This document shows, piece by piece, positions 1-5,833 of a DNA stretch of 7,691 bases. The notes under the pieces are model-generated. The model saw nothing but the letters and a program-made list of their open reading frames with translations. It was not told the DNA's origin and ran no database searches. Position 1 is the stretch's first letter. Every line of letters starts with the position of its first letter. The stretch lies in NCBI GenBank assembly GCA_945874855.1, contig CAMCIP010000106.1, forward strand, positions 1-7,691. Direction: 5' to 3'. Both the position numbers and the translations under genes were made by a program. Origin of the DNA: Brevundimonas vancanneytii. Its GTDB lineage: Bacteria > Pseudomonadota > Alphaproteobacteria > Caulobacterales > Caulobacteraceae.

Positions 1-48
1 CGAGAGATCGCAGTCGCGGTCATGGAAGACGGGAAGGGTCGTACCTAG
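1..48 (+). CDS. Possible C-terminal tail of an upstream gene
   Basis: Frame 1 is open from the window edge to a TAG stop at 46-48 and reads REIAVAVMEDGKGRT. This looks like an ordinary protein C-terminus and would end 10 bases before the DUF924 start, which is normal spacing for a same-strand neighbour. Fifteen codons are too few to recognise a family or to exclude chance, so no function is offered. If real, the DUF924 gene may be the second gene of an operon. Confidence 0.3.
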   Translation, partial: REIAVAVMEDGKGRT

Positions 49-58
49 GTTCTGGTCC

Positions 59-610
59 ATGACCCCAGACATAACGCCTTCCGACGTCGTCGCCTTCTGG
101 AAAGAGGCGGGCCCCGGCAAATGGTTCAAAAAGGACCAGGCCTTCGACGCCCTGTTCCGAAGGCGCTTCCACGATGCCCACGTCGCTGCGGCCCGGCGCG
201 AACTCGACGGCTGGTCCGAGACCGTCGAGGGGTCGCTGGCCCTGCTGATCCTGCTGGACCAGTTTCCGCGCAACAGTTTCCGCGGCACTGGGCATGCCTT
301 CGCCACCGACCCGCTGGCGCTCATGTTCGCTCGCCGCGCCCTGGACGCCGGCCACGACCTGCAGATCGAGGGCGACATTCGCCGCTTCTTCTACCTGCCG
401 CTGCAACACTCGGAAGATCTGGCCGACCAGGACCTTCAGGTGGCGCTGTTCCAGACCCGCATGGACCGCGCGCCCGACGACCGCTGGGCCGAGCACCACC
501 ACGGCGTCGTCGCCCGCTTCGGCCGCTTCCCCCACCGCAATGCCGCCCTGGGCCGCGAGACCACGGCGGAAGAGGCGGCGTTCCTCGAGGCGGACGGCTT
601 CAGCGGCTGA
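59..610 (+). CDS. DUF924 family protein (183 aa)
   Basis: Full-length member of the DUF924 family, small cytoplasmic all-helical proteins of unknown biochemical role that resemble TPR folds. Family landmarks appear in order: an N-terminal FW and KWFKKD segment (residues 13-26), DQFPRN (67-72), FYLPLQHSE (111-119) and RFGRFPHRN (153-161), followed by the C-terminal LGRETTAEEAAFL segment. The ATG at 59 is the only ATG that puts the FW motif at the usual distance from the N-terminus. No strong Shine-Dalgarno precedes it, and the frame stays open upstream without another ATG. It converges on der and ends in a hairpin terminator. The family call is secure; the function is unknown. Confidence 0.93.
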   Translation: MTPDITPSDVVAFWKEAGPGKWFKKDQAFDALFRRRFHDAHVAAARRELDGWSETVEGSLALLILLDQFPRNSFRGTGHAFATDPLALMFARRALDAGHDLQIEGDIRRFFYLPLQHSEDLADQDLQVALFQTRMDRAPDDRWAEHHHGVVARFGRFPHRNAALGRETTAEEAAFLEADGFSG

Positions 611-626
611 CGCCGTCTACTTTTTC
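592..626 (+). terminator. Rho-independent terminator of the DUF924 gene, overlapping both convergent stop codons
   Basis: GACGGC (593-598) pairs with GCCGTC (612-617). After a single T/C mismatch, TCAG (600-603) pairs with CTGA (607-610), leaving a CGG triloop. A G-T wobble at 592/618 can extend the base. The stem is followed on the + strand by TACTTTTT (618-625). It holds the DUF924 stop (608-610) and overlaps the der stop (617-619). The T-run, read on the other strand, encodes the last two lysines of Der. No T-run follows in the - direction, so it should work one way only. Confidence 0.75.
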
Positions 627-2242
627 GGCGCGTGCTTCTGGCCCGTGCGCACCCGGCCCGAGCGGGACACCTGACGGGCGCCGCCGCGGGCACCCTTCTG
701 GACGGCGACCGACGAGCCGGCCTTTTTGGCCGAGCTGGCCTTCACGCCGCTGATGATGCGCGGCTGGACCTTGCGGGTCTTCTTCTGCTCCAGCGCCTTG
801 CCGGGCAGGTTGGACAGCATGGCCTCCTTCTCGGCCTTCTTGATCACCCGGCGCGGCGCCGTCTTGGCGTCGCCCTTGTAGCGTTCCGGGCCGGACTTGG
901 CGCCGCCCGGCGCATAGGGGTTGTCCCCGGCCGAGGACTTGACCGTCAGGCGGATCGGCGTGCCCGGCAGGTCAAAACTCTCGCGCAGATTATTGATCAG
1001 ATAGCGTTTGTACTGCTCCGGCATGGACTCCGCCCGGCTGGCCATCAGCACGAAGGTCGGCGGCCGGGCCTTGGTCTGGGCCATGTATTTCGGCTTGATC
1101 CGCTTGCCGTCGACGGCCGGCGGCGGGTGCCGCTGCACCGCCATGGCCAGCCAGGTGTTCAGATCCTTGGTCTTCACCTTCACCGACCAGGTGTCATAGG
1201 CCTTGATCACGGCCGGCATCAGCCGATCGAGGCCGCGGCCGGAATGGGCCGACAGCACGACGAAGGGCGTGCCCTTCAGCTGGGGCAGCTTGTCTTCGGC
1301 CAGCCGCTTCAGCTCGGCCATCCGGGCCTGGGGGTCGTCTTCGAGGTCCCATTTGGACGCGACGTAGATCAGCGCCCGCCCCTCGCGCTCGACCAGATCG
1401 GCCAACTGCAGATCCTGGATGTCGAAGGCGTGGTCCTTGTCCATGACCAGCACCACCACCTCGGCGAAGGTGATGGCCCGGAGGGTGTCGGCCACCGACA
1501 GCTTCTCCAGCTTTTCCTGAACCCGGGCCTTGCGGCGCATACCGGCGGTGTCGACGAAGCGGATCGGGCGGCCTTCCCATTCCCAGTCGACGGAGATGGA
1601 GTCGCGCGTGATCCCGGCCTCGGGGCCGACCAGCAGCCGGTCCTCGCCCAGCAGCCGGTTGACCAGGGTCGACTTGCCGGCATTGGGTCGGCCGATCACG
1701 GCGATGCGGATCGGCTTGTCCGGCTCGTCTTCCTCTTCCACGAAGATGTCGGCGGAGGCGACGGAGACGGCCTGATACAGGTCCGCCATGCCCTCGCCGT
1801 GCTCGGCCGACAGGGCCACGGGCTCGCCGAAGCCCAGGGCATGGGCCTCGCCCACGCCGCCGCCGCTCTCGCGGCTCTCGGCCTTGTTTGCCAGCAGGAT
1901 GATCGGCTTGTGCACCCGGCGCAGGCGGTCGGCGAAGATGCGGTCCAGCGAGGTGACCCCCTCGCGCGCGTCCATCATGAACAGGATCAGGTCCGCGTCG
2001 TCGATCGCCGCCTCGGTCTGTTCGCGCATGCGCGATTCCAGACTGTCGTCGCTGACGTCCTCATAGCCGGCCGTGTCGATCAGCGTCAGGTCGAGGTCGC
2101 CGATGTTGCCCTGGGCATAGCGCCGGTCGCGGGTCACCCCCGGACGGTCGTCGACCAGAGCCAGGCGCTTGCCCACCAGCCGGTTGAACAGGGTCGACTT
2201 GCCCACATTGGGCCGTCCGACGATGGCGACTTTGATGGCCAT
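617..2242 (-). CDS. der: Ribosome-assembly GTPase Der (EngA), 541 aa
   Basis: Essential double-domain GTPase that binds the large ribosomal subunit during 50S maturation. GTPase domain 1 shows G1 GRPNVGKS (9-16), G2 Thr37 in GVTRD, G3 DTAG (56-59), G4 NKAE (119-122) and G5 SAE (145-147). An acidic linker (about 168-176) leads to domain 2, with G1 GRPNAGKS (184-191), G2 Thr212, G3 DTAG (231-234), G4 SKWD (296-299) and G5 SAH (331-333). A KH-like RNA-binding domain spans about 355-437. The last 88 residues are a low-complexity basic tail with 26 Lys/Arg and only 4 Asp/Glu, making the protein longer than the roughly 490 aa of E. coli Der. Serine replaces the usual Asn in the second G4. The gene starts with ATG 39 bases after bamB, in the conserved yfgM-bamB-der order, with only a weak Shine-Dalgarno. 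Confidence 0.98.
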   Translation of the reverse strand: MAIKVAIVGRPNVGKSTLFNRLVGKRLALVDDRPGVTRDRRYAQGNIGDLDLTLIDTAGYEDVSDDSLESRMREQTEAAIDDADLILFMMDAREGVTSLDRIFADRLRRVHKPIILLANKAESRESGGGVGEAHALGFGEPVALSAEHGEGMADLYQAVSVASADIFVEEEDEPDKPIRIAVIGRPNAGKSTLVNRLLGEDRLLVGPEAGITRDSISVDWEWEGRPIRFVDTAGMRRKARVQEKLEKLSVADTLRAITFAEVVVLVMDKDHAFDIQDLQLADLVEREGRALIYVASKWDLEDDPQARMAELKRLAEDKLPQLKGTPFVVLSAHSGRGLDRLMPAVIKAYDTWSVKVKTKDLNTWLAMAVQRHPPPAVDGKRIKPKYMAQTKARPPTFVLMASRAESMPEQYKRYLINNLRESFDLPGTPIRLTVKSSAGDNPYAPGGAKSGPERYKGDAKTAPRRVIKKAEKEAMLSNLPGKALEQKKTRKVQPRIISGVKASSAKKAGSSVAVQKGARGGARQVSRSGRVRTGQKHAPKK

Positions 2243-2281
2243 GACGCCGATCCAGACCCGTTCTTGTGCGGTGAAGCTCCG

Positions 2282-3682
2282 TCAGCGGATGCTGACAAGC
2301 TCTCCGTCGTCGGTGATGACGATCAGCGCACCGTCATAGGCGATCGGCGACACATACATCGCTCCACCGATCCGCAGCGTGGCCAGGGGCTCGCCCGTCT
2401 TGGGATTGAGCGCCACGGCCTCCCCGTCGGAATTGACCAGGATCAGCCGGTTCGATGCCAGGATGGGCCCTGCCCAGCTGGGGCGCACCGTCCGGTCAAA
2501 GAAGCCGAGGAAGCCGCCCTCCTGGCGGATGCGCCCCTCATTCAGGTCGCGGGTCCAGTACACCCGACCGTCCTGGCGATTCAGCACAGACAGCTCGCCC
2601 GCCTTGGACACGACGTAGACCACGTCACCGACCGGCAGCGGGGCCTGAACGCCGGACACCGGCGTCTGCCACAGCGGCTGGCCCGAGCGGGAATCGACCG
2701 CGGCCATGACGCCGGAATGGCTGACGGAATAGACGAAGCCGCCGCTGACGACAGGCCGACCGGCGATGTCGCGGACCTCGGACAGGGCGCTGGTTCGGCT
2801 GGTGCGCGATAGCTCACGCTGCCAAAGCGGCTGGCCGTTCGACGCGCGCAGCGCCAGAAGCTCACCGGACGAGAAGGGCGCGATCACCGTATCGCCGGTC
2901 ACGGCCGGGCTGGATGCCAGCATGATGCGGGCCGGCTCCACGATGCCGCGGTAGGACCAGACCTGCTGGCCGGTCGCCGTATCAAAGGCCAGGATCTGGT
3001 TGTCGACATCGACGACATAGACCCGGGCACCGGCCACGGTCGGGGCCCCATGGATGGGGGCATCGACCGGGGTGCGCCAGACCACAGCCCCGGTCGCGGC
3101 GTCCAGCGCCGTCATGGTGCGATAGCCCGAGCCGACAAACACCCGGCCGGCAGAGACGGCCACGCCGCCGCCGAACCCGCCGCGCTCGCGGCCTTCCGGC
3201 CGGACGTCGGTGCGCCAGACGACATTGCCGGTCCTGGCGTCGACCGCGGAGACGGTGGATTGGCCGTCCATCACGAAGACCCGCCCGCCGTCGGCGACCG
3301 GCGGCGACATGATCCGGCTCGCATTGCCCGCGCCGGCACCGATCTTGCGCCGCCAGCCGACGGTGAAGTCACGTGCGGCGATGACATGCTGGACCGAGTT
3401 GTCGCCTGCGCCTCCGGCCGACAGCCAGCTGACTACGGCCTGCGGCCCCGGAAGGAAGAAATCTCTCCCCGCCAGTGCCGCCGAGGGAGCCAGGGACTGA
3501 TCGAAGGCGATGACGGGGATTCGTTCCCCCGCGCTGGCCACGGCGTCAGCGTCCGGCCCCCGCCCGAGATTGAACGGCAGGGCATTCTGGATGGTGCCGC
3601 ACCCCGCCATCAGCAGCGACACGGCGGCGACGGCGCCGATCTTCAACGCACGATCCATGGGCGGGTTTCCGACTGGGGTCAT
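2282..3682 (-). CDS. bamB: Outer membrane assembly lipoprotein BamB (PQQ-like beta-propeller)
   Basis: BamB is the beta-propeller lipoprotein of the BAM complex, which folds outer-membrane proteins; it sits on the periplasmic face of the outer membrane. A lipoprotein signal with lipobox LMAGC (Cys28) is present, and the residue after Cys is Gly rather than Asp, consistent with outer-membrane sorting. Seven PQQ-type blade motifs can be read, including AVDARTGNVVW, ALDAATGAVVW, AFDTATGQQVW, ALRASNGQPLW, AVDSRSGQPLW, VLNRQDGRVYW and ALNPKTGEPLA; an early FTVGWRRKIG strand probably completes the eighth blade. The first ATG overlaps the upstream TGA as TGATG. A second ATG (codon 9, MDRALK) gives a more typical 19-residue signal before the Cys and may be the true start, at 3658. 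The neighbours, a YfgM-like gene and der, support the assignment. Confidence 0.93.
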   Translation of the reverse strand: MTPVGNPPMDRALKIGAVAAVSLLMAGCGTIQNALPFNLGRGPDADAVASAGERIPVIAFDQSLAPSAALAGRDFFLPGPQAVVSWLSAGGAGDNSVQHVIAARDFTVGWRRKIGAGAGNASRIMSPPVADGGRVFVMDGQSTVSAVDARTGNVVWRTDVRPEGRERGGFGGGVAVSAGRVFVGSGYRTMTALDAATGAVVWRTPVDAPIHGAPTVAGARVYVVDVDNQILAFDTATGQQVWSYRGIVEPARIMLASSPAVTGDTVIAPFSSGELLALRASNGQPLWQRELSRTSRTSALSEVRDIAGRPVVSGGFVYSVSHSGVMAAVDSRSGQPLWQTPVSGVQAPLPVGDVVYVVSKAGELSVLNRQDGRVYWTRDLNEGRIRQEGGFLGFFDRTVRPSWAGPILASNRLILVNSDGEAVALNPKTGEPLATLRIGGAMYVSPIAYDGALIVITDDGELVSIR

Positions 3683-4440
3683 CAGGGTTGAACGGGGACG
3701 GGCGCGGTTTGCGGACCTGCGGCGGCACCTGAAGCGGGAAGTGTGGGGACCGGAACCGCCGCCTGGGCCCGGACGATGTTCGGCAGGGCCGCGGCAGTGC
3801 CGTTGTCGATGGCCGCGATGCCCACCTGGGCCCGCTGGCGCACGGCATCCGGAACGTCCTGGCCGAGTTGCAACAGAACGAAGACCTGACGCGCCTCGGC
3901 CGGCTTGCCGTGCTGCAGGCGGGCCATGGCCTGGGCTTCCATGGCAAAGGCGCGCCAGGGCCGACCTTCACGCGCCAGCGGCTCAAGCCGCTCTTCGACC
4001 TGTTCCAGCGTACCGGTGTCCATCAGCAGCCAGGTCGCTTTCAGTGCGGCCTGATCGGCCAGCAGCGGGTCGCCGTTGGCACGGACGGCCTGGTCAAGCA
4101 GCTCGATCGCCTCTGCGATGCGGTTCTGGGAGACAGCGACACCCGCGCGCTGGTTCAGCGCCAGGGCCTTGTAGGCGGCATTGCCGGCCTTCTCCGCTTC
4201 GGCGAAGGCGGCTTCGGCCCCCGCCAGATCATTGCGCTGCATCGCCTCCAGCCCGCGATCGTAGGCAACCGCCGCCTTCTCGGCGCGACCGGTCTCCCAC
4301 GACTGGTAGCCCCAGAAGGCAAGGGCGGCGATCAGGGCCAGAGCCAGAATGCCGCCGACGAGGGGCCCCCACTGGCGCGCCAGGCGCTTCCAGCGTTCGG
4401 AGCGCATCTCCTCTTCGACCTGTTCGAAGACATCAACCAC
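3682..4440 (-). CDS. YfgM-like TPR protein with one N-terminal membrane anchor
   Basis: 252 aa. A charged cytoplasmic N-terminus (VDVFEQVEEEMRSERWKRL) precedes one TM helix at about 25-45. A helical, Ala-rich TPR region follows (about 55-215) with repeat-like units such as AAVAYDRGLEAMQRNDLAGAE, and the protein ends in a Pro/Ala-rich tail. This layout and the position just before bamB and der match the YfgM family (TPR_21-like). In E. coli, YfgM is an inner-membrane, periplasm-facing partner of the PpiD/SecYEG chaperone network. The start is GTG at 4438-4440, with a G-rich stretch about 10 bases upstream as a weak Shine-Dalgarno. Its stop overlaps the bamB start by one base. Family placement is good; the precise role in this organism is inferred. 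Confidence 0.85.
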   Translation of the reverse strand: MVDVFEQVEEEMRSERWKRLARQWGPLVGGILALALIAALAFWGYQSWETGRAEKAAVAYDRGLEAMQRNDLAGAEAAFAEAEKAGNAAYKALALNQRAGVAVSQNRIAEAIELLDQAVRANGDPLLADQAALKATWLLMDTGTLEQVEERLEPLAREGRPWRAFAMEAQAMARLQHGKPAEARQVFVLLQLGQDVPDAVRQRAQVGIAAIDNGTAAALPNIVRAQAAVPVPTLPASGAAAGPQTAPVPVQP

Positions 4441-4494
4441 GGATAAGTCGCCCCCAGAAAGCGGCGGCCAAGCCGCTGATTTGAAACCGGCGCG

Positions 4495-4523
4495 ACCCTA
4501 GAAGGTCGGCGGCATGGCTGCAA
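4495..4523 (-). promoter_or_regulatory. Weak candidate promoter for the YfgM-like gene
   Basis: On the gene strand, TTGCAGC (4523-4517) and TCTAGGGT (4502-4495) are separated by 14 bases. This resembles the Caulobacter housekeeping pattern TTGACGS-N10-14-GCTANAWC only in part (5 of 7 at -35, poor at -10). It would give a leader of roughly 45-50 bases. It lies in the 90-base gap after panB, so the TPR-bamB-der genes could have a promoter of their own as well as read-through from panB. Confidence 0.22.
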
Positions 4524-4530
4524 CGCGCGC

Positions 4531-5367
4531 TCAGGGCGCGACGGCCTTTTTCGAGAAATAGGTCTCGATCTCGGCAGGAAAACGGCGGGCGCGGACGTCG
4601 GCGGCGTATCCGCCGACAGCCCGGTCGATCTCCCCGCGCAGATCGGCATAGCGACGCACGAATTTTGGCGTCCAGGCGAACAGGCCCAGCATGTCCGACG
4701 TCACCAGAATCTGGCCGTCGCAGTCGGCCGAGGCACCGATGCCGACCGTCGGCTTGTCGATGGCGGCCGTGATCTCCCGAGCCAAACCCTCGGCGACGCC
4801 TTCGACCACGACGGCGAAGGCGCCGGCGTCGGCGGTGGCCTCGGCCTCGGACAGCACGCGCAGCCGCTCCTCGTCCGTGCGCCCCTTGGCCTTGAAGGCA
4901 CCGTCGGTCAGCACCGCCTGGGGGCGCAGGCCGACGTGGCCCATCACCGGAATGCCGCGCTGGACCAGATAGGCGATCGTCTCGGGCACTGTGGGCCCAC
5001 TCTCCAGCTTGACCCCCTGGGCGCCCGTCTCCTTCATCACCCGGGCACAGTTGGCATAGGCCTCTTCCTTGCCGCCCTCATAGCTGCCGAACGGCATGTC
5101 GATCACGACCATGGCCCGTTTCGACCCCCGCATGACAGCCTGGCCGTGGAGGATCATCATCTCCAGCGTCACGCCGACAGTGTTGGGCAGGCCATGCACC
5201 ACCATGCCAACGCTGTCGCCGACCAGCAGCAGGTCGCAATGGGCGTCCAGGATCGCGGCCGTCGGCGCATCATAGGCGGTCAGGCAGACAAGGGGCTCGC
5301 CCCCCTTGCGGGCGCGGATGTCCGGCGCAGCGAGGCGGCGAACGATTTCGGGCGTCTGGGCGGACAT
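4531..5367 (-). CDS. panB: 3-methyl-2-oxobutanoate hydroxymethyltransferase (ketopantoate hydroxymethyltransferase)
   Basis: First committed enzyme of pantothenate and coenzyme A synthesis: it transfers a hydroxymethyl group from 5,10-methylene-tetrahydrofolate to 3-methyl-2-oxobutanoate, in the cytoplasm. The 278 aa are a normal length for the family. Visible landmarks are LTAYD (29-33), the metal-binding DSVGM (51-55) and VIDMPFGSY (88-96, Asp90), VKLESG (119-124, Glu122), MGHVGL (142-147), the catalytic Glu189 in VVVEG, and VGIGAS (208-213). The ATG at 5365-5367 has a GGAGG Shine-Dalgarno 6 bases upstream. panC is not in this window. The gene lies 52 bases after the two-TM gene and 90 bases before the YfgM-like gene, all on one strand. 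It probably has its own promoter. Confidence 0.97.
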   Translation of the reverse strand: MSAQTPEIVRRLAAPDIRARKGGEPLVCLTAYDAPTAAILDAHCDLLLVGDSVGMVVHGLPNTVGVTLEMMILHGQAVMRGSKRAMVVIDMPFGSYEGGKEEAYANCARVMKETGAQGVKLESGPTVPETIAYLVQRGIPVMGHVGLRPQAVLTDGAFKAKGRTDEERLRVLSEAEATADAGAFAVVVEGVAEGLAREITAAIDKPTVGIGASADCDGQILVTSDMLGLFAWTPKFVRRYADLRGEIDRAVGGYAADVRARRFPAEIETYFSKKAVAP

Positions 5368-5371
5368 GGGT

Positions 5372-5390
5372 GGCCTCCGGGCGAGAGGCC
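5372..5390 (-). promoter_or_regulatory. Hairpin that would sequester the panB ribosome binding site
   Basis: On the RNA strand GGCCTC (5390-5385) can pair perfectly with GAGGCC (5377-5372) around a 7-base loop. The 3' arm contains most of the GGAGG Shine-Dalgarno (5378-5374), which ends 6 bases before the panB ATG. Transcripts from upstream would carry the whole hairpin. A transcript starting at the predicted panB promoter (near 5385) would lack most of the 5' arm. The pairing is seen in the sequence; a regulatory role is inference. Confidence 0.3.
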
Positions 5391-5391
5391 C

Positions 5392-5420
5392 TAGATAGGC
5401 CGTCGCGGCCCCTGCGTCAT
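5392..5420 (-). promoter_or_regulatory. Candidate housekeeping promoter of panB
   Basis: On the gene strand ATGACGC (5420-5414) matches the Caulobacter -35 consensus TTGACGS at 6 of 7 positions. Fourteen bases later CCTATCTA (5399-5392) partly matches the -10 consensus GCTANAWC. The spacing is within the known 10-14 range. The -35 element begins on the last base of the upstream TGA stop. Predicted initiation near 5385 leaves a leader of about 18 bases that still holds the Shine-Dalgarno. Confidence 0.42.
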
Positions 5421-5833
5421 CAGACGTCCTGGGCCAACCGCATCGCCCCTGCCGCGGCCATGGCCACCAGGGCGGCCGCCGCGATCCAGAACAGTTGCAT
5501 GGAGCCCAGCGATCCGACCTCCAGCCCCGAAAGCCCCAGCGCGTTCAACGTGCCCTGTGCCACCTGCTGGGCCGAAGCGGCACCAGCCTGCACGCCCTGG
5601 CGTACGGCGTCACCCGCCACAGGCCCGTCGCCGAAGCTGACGTTGACGCTCAACGCCTCACGCAGGGCCACACCGCCGCCAATGACTCCGGCAAGCGACA
5701 GGGTCAGGAACCGCACGCGCGTGCCCTGCACCAGCCTCCGCTCAAGCTCGGCCGTGAACAGCGGTGCATCGGCCATCGGCGGCGTCCGGGCGAACAGACG
5801 CTCGATCTCCGGGTCGAACTCGTCAGCCGACAT
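5420..5833 (-). CDS. Small two-TM protein, putative anti-sigma factor of the adjacent ECF sigma
   Basis: 137 aa. The cytoplasmic N-terminus carries PPMADAPLFTAELERRL (18-34). TM1 is at about 41-58, an Ala/Gly/Gln-rich, probably periplasmic stretch at 60-110, and TM2 at about 113-132. It has no Cys and no His, so it lacks the zinc-binding HxxxCxxC motif of ZAS anti-sigma factors. I chose the ATG at 5833 rather than the longer frame because it has a strong Shine-Dalgarno (GGGGAGGA) and makes an 11-base overlap with the sigma gene, a usual sigma/anti-sigma arrangement. A paralogue with the same N-terminal motif and the same overlap lies at 6935-7240. Anti-sigma function is inferred from position and topology; I do not recognise a named family. 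Confidence 0.72.
   Translation of the reverse strand: MSADEFDPEIERLFARTPPMADAPLFTAELERRLVQGTRVRFLTLSLAGVIGGGVALREALSVNVSFGDGPVAGDAVRQGVQAGAASAQQVAQGTLNALGLSGLEVGSLGSMQLFWIAAAALVAMAAAGAMRLAQDV

Noticed and set aside
632..2812. 726-aa open frame on the + strand, longer than any accepted gene
   Set aside because: It reads the same triplets as der and bamB in reverse. It stays open because TTA, CTA and TCA codons are avoided in this high-GC genome, and because der and bamB are in the same register. It ends exactly at a rare CTA leucine codon of bamB. The product is Gly/His/Asp/Arg-rich without domains.
3510..4484. 324-aa open frame on the + strand
   Set aside because: Antisense to bamB and the YfgM-like gene; the product is Arg/Pro/Ala-rich low complexity, typical of a high-GC shadow frame.
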